A stretch of DNA of 64,000 bases from Lathyrus oleraceus (lineage: Eukaryota; Streptophyta; Magnoliopsida; Fabales; Fabaceae): NCBI RefSeq assembly GCF_024323335.1, contig NC_066579.1, forward strand, positions 351,857,400 to 351,921,399, in the 5' to 3' direction. The notes below the pieces were generated by a model that was given only the letters and a program-made list of their open reading frames with translations, was not told where the DNA came from and did no database searches. The position numbers and the translations under genes are program-made. Of this stretch, positions 34,234 through 45,531 are shown in pieces (position 1 is the stretch's first letter; each line of letters begins with the position of its first letter).

Positions 34234-35682
34234 ATGGAAAGACAAAAAAGGCATACAAAGAAGTACAGCTTCAGACAGCCCGACCTGAAAGAGTTAAGGA
34301 ATCTGACATCTTATGTACTAGATTCCTTGGGTTTCAAAGCTTGTTATGGGAAGCTTCTGCCTCTTCTGACTACTCAGGTTGACGAAGGGTTGATGGGTAC
34401 TTTGGTCCAGTTCTATGATCCTCTGTATCACTACTTCACTTTTCCAGACTTTCAGTTGTTGCCTACCCTTGAGGAGTATGCTCATCTTGTGGGTATTCCT
34501 ATTCTGGACCAGTCGCTGTTCAGTGGCTTGGAGAGTATTCCTACTTCTCGAGAGATCGTAGACTTGTTGTACATAGATAAATCCTTGGTTAAAGCTCATA
34601 TGACTACCAAAGGTGGAATTCAAGGTCTTCCTTCTGATTTCCTCATCGCTCAAGCTACCGTTTATGGGAAGGCCATGAGTGAGGATGCCTTTGAAGCCAT
34701 ATTCGTGCTTCTCATTTATGGATTGGTATTGTTCCCCAACATCGACAAATTTGTGGACGTGAACGCTATTAGGATCTTCTCGGTTCTTAATCCCGTTCCG
34801 ACTCTGATGGGTGATACCTATGTCTTTTTGCATATGAGGAATGCAAAGGGTGGTGGCGCTATTGTGTGCTGTTTGCCTCTGTTGTATAAGTGGTTTATTT
34901 CTCACTTACCTCAGACGGTTGCTTTCAAGGAGAACAAGGGATGTCTACGGTGGTCTACGAGACTCATGTCTCTCACTAATGATGATATCTCTTGGTATGA
35001 TCGTGCATATGACGGTGTCCAGATTATTGATTCTTGTGGTGAATTCTCCAATGTGCCTCTTCTTGGTACATGTGGTGGGATTAGCTACAACCCTATCTTA
35101 GCACGTCGTCAGCTTGGGTTCCCCCTAAAGGATAAACCTAATAACATTCTGTTAGAAGGTGTGTTCTTTCAGGAGGGTAAAGATCCCCAAGGCTTGAAAG
35201 CCAGGATGGTCCGCGCTTGGCGCAAGATTCACAAGAAGGGTAGAAGTGAGTTGGGTCCGAAGAACTGCATTGCTTTGGAGCCGTATACTACTTGGGTGAG
35301 GAAGAGAGCATCCGAGTATCTCATGCTATATGATTATCCGAGACCTACACCTTTGGTTGTGGCTGGGCCTTCAACCCTCCCTAACCAAGGCGTAGAGGAG
35401 TTGAGAGATGAAGACCTTTCACGTGCCTAGATCCGTGAAAGAGAAGAGTTGCTTCAACAACTTAAGGAGAAGGATGCTCTGATTGAGTTCCTCGAGCATC
35501 AGGTAATTCACGATCCGAACGATGCGTGGACTTCTCTACTTCCTCAGTCTTCCAAGTTCTGGAAAAGGAGGTATGACAGACTTGCCAAAGAGAAAGCGGA
35601 TATGGAAGCAGCATATGAGAGAGAGATTAAGAGGCTTCGTGCAACTTATCTTCCGGCATCCCGAGCTTCTAGGGATCCATAG
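34234..35682 (+). pseudogene. ORF1 of Ogre A2 (extra ORF upstream of gag)
   Basis: Starts MERQKRHTKKYSFRQPDLKE at 34234 and runs 398 codons to TAG at 35428-35430, then in frame to the stop at 35680-35682 (482 codons in all). At the TAG position A1 has Trp, so a TGG to TAG change is likely. The first about 300 residues (LPTLEEYAHLVGIP, LVLFPNIDKFVD, GGAIVCCLPLLYKWF) resemble the plant proteins grouped as DUF7745 / plant-mobile-domain-like; family name from memory. The C-terminal end is a charged coil (ERRYDRLAKEKADMEAAYER-like). An extra ORF1 of unknown function is diagnostic of Ogre elements. Its role is not established. Confidence 0.88.
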
Positions 35683-35910
35683 GATGTTTATTTTCCTTTT
35701 CTCTTGTAACGATTGACAATGCTGTACTTCTTTTTCAAATATATTTGATAAGATATTTTCCATATGCGATTAAATGCTTAATATTCAAAATTTGCAAATA
35801 ATACCCTAAAGTTCCTTCGAAAACAAAAACAAATCATATGCACAAGCATTGCATGCATCATTTGCATAAGCAGGTGTTTGTTCCGGTCTTCTTGTCTGTG
35901 ATCTGACTCT

Positions 35911-36813
35911 GTGCTCTTCATTTATTTTGAAGACAAGCTGACTCATCGGTACTACACCAGAGCCAACTCTTCTAGATTGATGGATCATCTCGAGCAAGAG
36001 AGCCGCGAGCTCAAGGAGGAAGTCGCCAGACTGAGCGCTTTGATGAAATCTTTCCTAGCTGCTCAGAATCAGCCGTCTCCAACACCTGCAACTCCTCCCC
36101 AGAGGACAGTCATTTCTGAGGTTGTTTCTTCGACAGTGCCAGCTGCCAGTACCCATTTCGTGCCAACAGCCATGCCAGCCGGGTTTCCGTGGGGTATGCC
36201 TCCTGGTTTTATGCCTGATATTCCTGCTCCAACATTTGCTTCCATGCCGGCATCTAGCCCGATCATTGTTGTTCCTCCTCCTGTCGTGCATATCGTTCCC
36301 AGGGTAGACGACATCATCTATCATTCTGCGCCGTCTGAGGGCCCAGATTTTCATGAGAAGATGGACGCGATGAATGACCAATTTCTTGAACTCCGCAAGG
36401 AATTGAAGACCCTTCGAGGGAAAGATTTGTTCGGCAAATCTGCTGCTGAGCTCTGTTTAGTTCCCGGTGTGAAAATACCTGTCAAATTCAAGGTCCCAGA
36501 CTTTGAGAAGTATAAGGGGAACACCTGCCCTCTCAGCCACCTGGTTATGTATGCTAGGAAAATGTCTACTCAAACGGATAATGATCAGCTGCTTATTCAT
36601 TATTTTCAGGACAGTCTGTCCGGTGCTGCACTGCGTTGGTACATGAGTTTGGACAGTGCAAACATCCGTTCCTTCAATGATCTTGGCGAAGCCTTCGTCA
36701 AGCAGTACAAATACAATGTGGATATGGCTCCCGATCGGGATCAGCTCAGGGCCATGTCCCAGAAGGACAAAGAGACATTCAAAGAGTACGTCCAGAGGTG
36801 GCGAGAGCTGGCA
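35911..36813 (+). pseudogene. 3'-truncated gag of Ogre A2
   Basis: Starts MLFIYFEDKLTHRYYTRANS and matches A1 gag through KEYVQRWRELA, about 301 residues. It contains the coiled coil (LEQESRELKEEVARLSALMK), the Pro-rich region and the gag core (YFQDSLSGAALRWYMSLD, FVKQYKYNVDMAP). The deletion junction at 36810-36813 removes the last about 190 residues, the zinc knuckle and all enzymes. The frame then reads 20 unrelated residues from the integrase tail in a wrong frame and stops at 36876. It shares Ala with A1 copy 2 at SAAELCLVP. Confidence 0.93.
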
Positions 36814-36950
36814 AGTGGACTCCAAACTACGAGGGTCCATATGTTGTCAAGAGAGCCTTTTCAGGCGGTGCTTTGATGCTTACAACTATGGATGGGGAGG
36901 ATTTCACTCGTCCTGTGAATTCAGATGCAATCAAGAAATACTTCGCCTAA
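36810..36950 (+). pseudogene. Last 47 codons of pol, Ogre A2 remnant
   Basis: GKWTPNYEGPYVVKRAFSGG through KKYFA and TAA at 36948-36950 match the C-terminal end of A1 integrase (14364-14500). The frame differs from that of gag, so the fusion product cannot include it. GGCA at the junction is shared by both parents. Confidence 0.93.
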
Positions 36951-38833
36951 AAAGATAAAAACAGAATAACTTGCTAAGTTGAAAACCCGAAAGGGCGGCT
37001 TAGGCAAAAATGAGCGTCTCGGTGGATAACCCGAAAGGGCGATCCAGGCAAAAGTTAGAGACATGAAAAAAAAGTATATTTGCATCCCGCTAGATTGAGT
37101 ACCTCACCCTGGGGCAATCTAGGCAAAAATTAGGGATTTGGCAAGTAACTGCATCCTGACAAGACTTTCTGTTTCACAACCGTCTTTTCGTCAGAGATTC
37201 TCGCTCAATCATCGTCAACTAAAGCTTCAAATACATCGGATTCAAATTGGTAGAGAAATGGTCATTATGTTCAATGTAGCCCTCTTCCAATATATATCAC
37301 CGATTTCAAATTTGTACAGATCTATGGAGTCTTGCCATTTGCAGACTACCATTCTATCAAATAAATTTGAGCTTTTAGCCAATTATTTGCACTCTTATTT
37401 GTTTCAATTCAACAAATGTTTTGCATGTTTTAATTGATAAAATGTCATTGTTTTAAACAAACAAATTTTTTCATAAAATTGTTTTTAAACAAAGTAAACA
37501 TTCACAATGATGAAAGGATACTTAAGAAACTCTCAGTGCTCTCCCAAGGGTGGCATGATTTCCAACAGGGTAAGACTTTTGTTCATATTCCTGGCATGGC
37601 TGTATCCTCTTTCTCCAGATCGTTGTTGGGGTTTCTCCCCAAGCAGAGCTTCTGTTGAGATTTTCTCCCCCAAGCAGGGTGTTTGTTGGGATTTCTCCCG
37701 AACGGATTTTTGTTGAGCAGAGCCTTTATTATGACTCCTCCTCACTCAGAGTGCTTGTTGAAGACTTCAACTTTCCTCTCCAGCATTATTCTCTCCCCAG
37801 CATGGGTGCTTTTCCTTGGAAGATTCGGTAGTTGGTGGGTTGACATCCCAGTACTTCGTCATTTCCTCGGATAGATCCCCAACGGAGTTGTTGATACGAT
37901 GAACTTCATCTATGTTACCTATCCCCATCAGAGATCTAGTTGCTTCCTGGTATCTCTGATCCCTAGCATGAGTTGTTGTTGTGGCGTTTCTACCTGTGCA
38001 TTGAACTCTTTTCTCCGGTTGTGACTGACGATCCCTCCAGAAACCTCTTGAGGCCTTCCTCCCCTGCAGAGATTTGGTGATTTCCTCATATCTCCGATCC
38101 CTAGTAGAGTTGCTTGTGTGGCGGGATCTACTTGTGTGATCTTTTCTCCCTCAGTGGGTTTCCCCCAGTGGATTTGTTTGGAGTTGCTTTTGTGGCAGTT
38201 TTCGCCGGTGCAGCGAGCTCTCTTTCCCAGTTGAGACTGATGATCCATCCTTGCAGATGATTTAGTTGTCCCTGATCCCGTCAGAATTGTTTATTCTCCG
38301 GTGATCCTGGCTTTCTCTCCTGCGGTGTAGTACCGGGCGTTTGTTCCCTGGGCCTGTTTGTGTTAGAAATGTCTGTTTTGTCAGCATTCATCAAACATAA
38401 ATCACGCATATTCATGCATACTTTCAGCATTCAGATATTCATGTTGCATTTCTTTTGCCATATATATTTTGTTTGTCGTCTCCTGCTAATGGTGATATAG
38501 ATCTCCCCAGTAGATCTCTCCAAGCAGATGTCGGGTGTCTAATCTCTCAATATAGAGTCAGCCCCTTAAGCAGAAAGTGTCTGTCATTCCTTCTTCAGTT
38601 CCCCACTGAGTTATATCCTCGTGGATGACGGTTGTTTCCGTTTCCTCCCAACATATATATTGGGATGGGTTTTCCCTTTTGAGTTCTTTCCTCATTAGGA
38701 CGAGTCTTGATTCAGTTTGCCTTTTTGGTTTGATCCTGAATTGGCCTTCTTTCAACTGTCTCTTGTGCTTCCCTGTGGAATAAATGAATAGTTGCTCAGT
38801 AACCGGCAATCATTCACTTTATCCTCAACGGAG

Positions 38834-39460
38834 TTTGTGGTTTTCTACCCAGTATTCGGTAGTTGTAAATCCTATTTTCTTGCTCTCCAGCAGATTTTAT
38901 GGTTTTCTACCCAGTAACTGGTAGTTATAAACCCTATTTGTTTTTTCCCGTGCGGAGTTGTGATCCTTTCGCTCCCCACACAGAGGCTTTGGTTTTCTAC
39001 CCAGTATTCGGTAGTTGTAAACCCTACCTTTTTTATCCTCATCAGAGTTTGTGGCTTCTACCCAGTAACCGGTAGTTGTAAGTCCTTTCTTTATGGTTTT
39101 CTACCCCGTATTCGGTAGTTATAAATCCTACTTTCATCCCCTAGCAGAGGTAACCTTTGTGGTTCATCCTGGTTGATGGCGGATTTTGTGGTTTTCTACC
39201 CAGTATTCGGTAGTTGTAAATCCTATGTGGTTGTTTTCTCCCTATCAGAGTCTGTGCTTCCCTGTGGAATAGATGGATAATTGCTCAGTAATCGGTAATC
39301 ATTCTCCTTATCCTCAGTTGAGTCTTTGGTCTTCTACCCAGTATTCGGTAGTTGTAAATCCTATTTTATCCCCTTTGTAGAGTTAACCTTGTTGTTCATC
39401 CTAATCGATGACGGTTACTCATCCGTGGTTTTCTACCCAGTATTCGATAGATGTAATCCC
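38834..39460 (+). repeat. Dispersed array of about 34-bp units in A2 3' UTR
   Basis: At least eight copies of TTTTCTACCCAGTATTCGGT followed by AGTTGTAAATCCTA or close variants (for example near 38834, 38892, 38990, 39056, 39093, 39195, 39330 and 39430), spaced by 40-130 bp of other short repeats. One subset reads GTAACCGG instead of GTATTCGG. Confidence 0.88.
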
Positions 39461-40034
39461 CTCTTTGTGGTTATCTTCATCCAGCATTCGATGTCGATAT
39501 TCCCTCTTTCTTGTGGATAATTGTCGTATGCTAGCAATTTTATCCTCAGCGGGTCCTTTCACTGTTTGCCAGTGATATGTTCCCCGGATCATTGATTTTT
39601 TTTATCAATGCATCCCCAGTGAGTCCTCTTTCATCTACCCTTTTGTTGGTAATGATTGTTGCTCCCTTTGATCGGTCATCATTATATACCTAGTTTTGGT
39701 ATCCCGATGCCTTTCTTTTCGGATGATTTATCCTTTATTAACCCTGTAACCGGTTGTGGATAATCTTCCATGCGAGTGTATTATCTATGTTCTGACGGTA
39801 ATAGATAATATATCTCATGCACTCCTCAGTCGAAGCCTGTTGTGTTTCCCCAGTCGAGTAAGATTCGTGTCCCTTTGCGGAATCGAATATTTATTGCTAT
39901 CCCTTTTTTGAGCGTATCTCCCAGTAACCGGTGATATGTCTCCTGGATAATTGCCGTATGCTTGCAATTTATCCCCAGCGAGTTATCTTTCGTCTACCTG
40001 TTGTTGTTGGTAACGATTGTTTCTCTTTTCGGTA

Positions 40035-40620
40035 GGTCACCTATTATATACCCAGTAACCGGTATCCCTGGTGTTCCTTCCATGCGAGTATTTTATCTAC
40101 GTTCTGACGGTAATAGATAATATATCTCATGCACTCCTTGGTCATAATATTTTGATTGTTTCTCCAGGGGAGTAAGATTCGTATTCCTTGTGGAATCGAA
40201 TGTCCATCCTTTAACAAGTTTGCGTCTTGCTCTCTTCCAGGATGATGAGTGTTTTGGCAGTAAAACCAATTCATATTTTCGGTCGGTCACCTATTATATA
40301 CCCAGTAACCGGTATCCCTGGTGTTCCTTCCATGCGAGTATACTATCCACGTTCTAACGGTAATGGATAATATATCTCATGCGCTCTTTGGTTGAAGGAT
40401 TTTGTCCTTCCCCATTTGAGTAAGATTCGTTTTCCCTTTTGCGGAGTCGAATGTCCATCCTGTAAGTCGATTTGCTTTTTCAAGCCCTCCTTTCAGATGA
40501 TGAGTATTTTGGAAGTAAACCCCAATTCATGCTTTGGTTGGTCACCTATTATATACCCAGTAACAGGTATCCCTGGTGTCCCTTCCTTCTGCTCCCTATT
40601 ATGACCTTGGTCCCCTGTGG
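40035..40620 (+). repeat. About 250-bp tandem repeat in A2 3' UTR
   Basis: GGTCACCTATTATATACCCA starts units at 40035, 40285 and 40540 (periods 250 and 255; the third unit is partial). Each unit contains ATGCGAGTA, an ATCTACGTTCTGACGGTAAT-like phrase and a GAATCGAATGTCCATCC phrase. A diverged earlier unit begins near 39680. Confidence 0.88.
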
Positions 40621-41360
40621 AGTCAGATTTTCCTGAGTTGATGTACCTTTTTTCAGGTCTTCCTCAGATGTTTTTGGTTGATTGATATCTCTCACCCTTA
40701 TACCGATCTTAGATATTCATTCTGCCTGAGCTTGTTACCCAGTAACCGGTAACACCTCACCCCTTTTGCTTCCTCTGGAGAGTCTTTGTTAGACATTCCC
40801 CAACGGAGTTTCTGTTGTGATTCACCCTTTTGGCTGTATTGGCGTTTTCCCCAATATATGCAATATTCCCCAGCAGGGAGGTTCTGTGTGAATCTTTCCC
40901 CAGCCTGAGTTCGGATTTTAATCCGAAGTATCCTTTGTGGATAGTTTTGCTGTATTGGCGTTTTCCCCAATACACGCATCTTTGAGTCAACTTGAGTCTT
41001 CCCATCGGATGTGTCTTCCTTTGGAAATCTTTTCCCCAGTGTCTGTCTTCTACTCCCCAGTTTAGTCTCCAGTTGCAAGTCGTGTCCTGCTCACGCGTTT
41101 TTTTTCTTATCCCCATAAGAGTCCCGTCAGAGTCTCTGTCCCACTAGGAAATGCCTCATTCTTGTGGATTTGTCTTTTCTTCTGATTTTTCTTTTCTTCT
41201 TTGTGGACGCATATTCCCACAGAGATTGTTTGTTTTGCATTCATACATTTGCATCATGAGGTCTCTTAGGGACCAAAATTTGTCTCTTTGTTGTTATTTA
41301 AGCCCATTCTACCGCGTCGAGATGAAGATTTTAACCTTCACTTATTCGGCTAGAATGATC

Positions 41361-41375
41361 TTAAATAGGGGAACC
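41361..41375 (+). promoter_or_regulatory. Polypurine tract of Ogre A2
   Basis: TTAAATAGGGGAACC immediately precedes the 3' LTR start. It matches the tract before A1's 3' LTR. Confidence 0.6.
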
Positions 41376-42521
41376 TGTAAGACCCCAATTTTGTCCCTAA
41401 GATCCCTCATGGCATCATATCATAACATTGCATAGCCTCAAGGATCATTGGACATCTTGCTTCCTTCTCTGTGGGTGGGATCTTTCCTGAGAGTGATTCT
41501 TGATCACCAAGCATTGCTTGCATTTGTATATAATTGCTTTTATTTTAATCACTAACCAAAAGCATCAAAAATATGTCATCTAACATTTGTCTTGCAGCTT
41601 AAGCAGTCAACAGGTCAAGGCAATTCAAGTGAATCCTTTGAGCAAGAGATGAGGTTTTCCATTGAGATATGGATCATGTGATCATTATTTTGAGCTTATG
41701 TGAGCTATAGGTCCATTTTGGAGCAAATTCCCCAAGTGGCAAAGGCCCAAGTTCATCAGAACATTTTCAGGTCATCTAAGGACCAATGCAAGTCAACTGA
41801 AAGTCAACTGAAAGTCAACTGAAGGCTTTGAGTGTGGGAATTGAATTTCTTCATCCCATTCATGTTCAAACAAAGCTTATTCATCATGTCAAACACTTAT
41901 GTTGAAGAATTTGAAGCCAGTGCAAAAGTTTCCCAAAATGGAAAGTGACCTGTAATTTCAAGTTTCCAAAAATGGAAAGTTTTCAGTCCAAATTCAACTT
42001 GACTTTCCAACATCAAAGAAGATTCAAATGAAATTTTGTCCAACATGAAAGTTGAAGATCTTTCTCTTCCATTTCCAAAAAGTCCAAGATCATGAGCATC
42101 TGATGAATGGTTGAGGAGATATGATCCAATAATTGCCAAGTGTGCATGGAACTTCAAAAGGCCATAACTTTTGACTCATAACTCCAAATTGAGTGCCTCT
42201 TTTTGCATATTGCTTCTCATGACCTATATTTTCCAATTCATTCATCACATTGCATGAAATTTCATCACATGACCATTTGCTCATTCATGCTCATTTTGGA
42301 GGGAAATTTGCAAATTTGAAAATTGGTGCATCATATGAACAAAATACCATTGCCATTATGCTTATGAGATGATTTTAAGTGAAATTGATCATGCATGTGG
42401 TACTGTTCACGTCCAATTCTCCATGCACCTCCACATTTTCCAATTTTTGTAATACACCTTATTCTCACTAATCTCTAATTAACCAATGCCTAATTACATT
42501 TTCAGTAGGATTAACACATGG

Positions 42522-42528
42522 TATAAAT
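42522..42528 (+). promoter_or_regulatory. Putative TATA box of A2 3' LTR
   Basis: TATAAAT at the same relative position as 29204-29210. Motif only. Confidence 0.45.
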
Positions 42529-45151
42529 GCTAAATCCTAACAGAATTGTTCATAACATCACATTCTAAATCTCAAATTCTTCTTCCCTCCAAAATTTTCT
42601 CTCAATCAAAACTTGAAAATTCTCCATATAGCATAGCAATTTTCTTCCATATTCTGGTTCATTGAGTGTAGTGGATGAAGAATCAAGCATTGGAACAGTG
42701 ATTTTGGCCAGAATTCGTGCATACTCCAAGCAAGAACGTGAAGATGGAAACTGACTTTTGAGCTAGATCCAAGCATCTCCAAGCTTCAATTCACTCACAA
42801 AGCTTCATAACATCATCTCAGGACTGGATTTGGATACTTGCAAGGCCTGGATTCTGCAATTTTCAGTGACTGCTCTTCAAGAGGTTAGGTTTTCGAGTCT
42901 CTTAATTCTCCTTTTTATGTGCATAATGTTGTAGAGCTTCTCATGCTAAGAATTCTGGTATAGATTTCATGAAATTTGGTTGAGAAATGGCTGAGTTATG
43001 TTGAGTAGAAGTTTGGTAGATCAAAATGTATTTCTTTGATTCGCATTGATTAGGAGGAATTATGTTGATTTGAGCCTGGATTTGGAAAGTAGGATGCAAG
43101 AGCTTTTGATTGGTATACTTGTTTGTGGATTCTGGAAAAAATTTCATGCGCGTCCACTGTAGCTTCGCCGTCTTCGCGAAGAAGACGGTGGAAACCACCA
43201 TTAACGCCACCGTCTGCAAATTTTGTGAGCTGGCTAGGGTTTTGACAGCGTGTGCATCCACGCGAGCGCTTATTGGCGAATCCATAGGCTACCATTCCTT
43301 TGACCGCTTCCACATGGCCTTTGACTCGCTGACTATAAACGTCACCTCATTAATGAAACTACATCGTTTTGGCCTTTCCACCATTCGATTCCTGGCATTT
43401 GCTTTTTGTGATTTTATTTTCTTTTTCCAGCGCATAGACGGTTTGATTCCAGCTGAGACCGTGTTTTAAAATTAATTCACATTTCTTCTTTCCCTCCAAA
43501 TATCATGTACATGTTTCACATTTTATTTCATTATTTTCTTCCAACTTTGAAAAATCACTAAAAATTGAAAATGATTCCAATTAATTCCCAATTTTTTTCT
43601 ACATTTTCATGTGTTTGTTTATTATTTTGTGGTGTTGATTTTTGGATTTTATCATTTCTGGAATTTTAAATGTGTTGGATTCTTTGGACATGTATGCGAA
43701 ATGTGACATGCTTCATTCATGCTATTGTGAAATGCTCATACATTGGACAATTGATTTGAAATTTGGTGTGATGATTCCTAACATGCTGATTGGTTTTTGA
43801 GGCTTGGTTGTGCATTTTTCTCATTTTCCATTTCTGTTTTATGCACATGATTGCATGGTGTGACAATGTGTGTCACACAATTTGATGTCATACTTGTGCA
43901 TTTTCATTTCTAGGTCAAATGAACTCTGTTGATTCTAATTTTTGGCAGGATGATTATGTTTGACATGTTATGTGCACATAAAAATTCCCAGGATTGTTTG
44001 ATTCATTTCTGTTTTAATATGGAATTTTCATTCTTGATGACCAATTGTGTGCTTTGAAATTGTCTTTGCCATATCTTGCTCATGTAATGACTTTGCTTGA
44101 TGCTTTTGACTTGGTCCTTTTTAGGACATGTTCTTACTTGATTAAATGAGCTTCATGTTGAATATTGGTTGCTGTTTTGACTTTTTGCTTTGCCTTTGAC
44201 CCTAGGCTTTGCCCTAGGGGTTTGTACTCACAATTTGAGCTTTGCCTTTCAGGTTCAAGCAATTAGTCCTAATGGATGATGTGATCTCCTTGCTTGAGAT
44301 ACAATTTGCTTTGTTTAACTAATGTTGATTGTGTTGTAGGTCTTTTGGTGGTGGACTCACTTGAATGAGTGCCTTTTATGACTTGCACATTGTGTATATT
44401 GGTTGTCTCACTGTTGACTGTCTGTTTGGTTTGTCTGAATGTGAATATTGACTTGTTTGATTTTCTTACAGGTACTTTAGTAGCTTTAACTCATTACTTG
44501 AGTTACTTTGCTTTGCTTGTGGTTGGTTTACCACATAGGTAGTTTCTCTAACTCCATATAGTCTGGAAGCCCTGTCGTTTCTGTTTGGCAGGCATTTGGC
44601 TGAAGTCCTCCTTAAGAGGCAATGTCTGTGATTGTTTATATTTGTGCCATGTACTTCAAGTCCTCCTAAGTGAAGAGACAATTGGCAGATAGAAGGGATG
44701 TGCAATCCATCCCCTGCTAATCAGTTGAGTCTTTCATCTTGCTCGCACTAAGTGCTGATGCATTTTGAATAAACACCCAAAATCTTGTATATAGAGTCAG
44801 TCATTGTGGAATAGAGTTCCTCATTCTGGACTCCCACACCTTCTTTGATTCAAGCTCACCCCGGCCAGGGTTAAGAGCTATGAGGTCTAATCCTCATTTC
44901 CCATTTCATCTGCTCACCCTGACGGTCAATGTCAGTGGTTAAGAGCCTGAACACCCCTTCCAGTATTTGGCTTGTTTGTCAAGGTCGATATGACCCCTTG
45001 ACTAAATCCCAGCCTTGTATGAGCCTCTTGGTTGTGTATAACGTGTGATAATTGATTGATGTGTTTTCTTGTTTGCTTCCTTGTGCATCCTCCATGTTGC
45101 TTTTGCATATTGTTTGCATTTTGCTTTTGCATTTGTTATTTGTTCTGTTTG

Positions 45152-45531
45152 AGGAGTCAGATGTAAGACCATTGATTGGCTATCTGTTTCCTGTTCCTTT
45201 TGGGGAGCTGGATATAAGACCATTGATTGGCACTCCATTTCCTATTTTGTTTTGTTTGAGGAGTCAGGTGTAAGACCATTGATTGGCCATCTGTTTCCTG
45301 TGTTTCTTTCTTTGTGGAGTCAAATGTAAGACCATTGATTGGCTATCTGTTTCTTATTTTGTTTCTTTTGTGGAGTTAGATGTAAGACCATTGATTGGCT
45401 ATCTGTTTCCCATGTTGCTTTGTGGAGTTGGACGTAAGACCATTTATCGGCACTCCGCTTCCCATTTGTTGTCGGAGTTGGATATAAGACCATTGATTGG
45501 CAATCCATTTCCAGTTTTGTTTCTCCTTTGA
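45152..45531 (+). repeat. Seven-unit minisatellite in A2 3' LTR
   Basis: Same seven units as 31830-32208, same order, with a few substitutions. Confidence 0.92.

Larger units (their letters stand above)
36951..41375 (+). mobile_element. 3' untranslated region of Ogre A2
   Basis: 4.4 kb of non-coding DNA between pol and the 3' LTR, built from short phrases such as CTCCCCAG, CCCAGTAACCGGT, CAGAGTT and TTCCCCAGTNGAGT. It includes two tandem arrays listed separately and the CCCGAAAGGG pair at 36986-36995 and 37030-37039. Tandem repeats in this region of Ogre elements are known and have given rise to satellites in pea relatives. Short ORFs here (for example 40698-41078 minus) are repeat artefacts. 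Confidence 0.85.

Noticed and set aside
36656..36958. Plus-strand 100-residue frame overlapping the A2 gag-pol junction as a novel fusion gene
   Set aside because: It is an out-of-frame reading of gag and of the pol tail.
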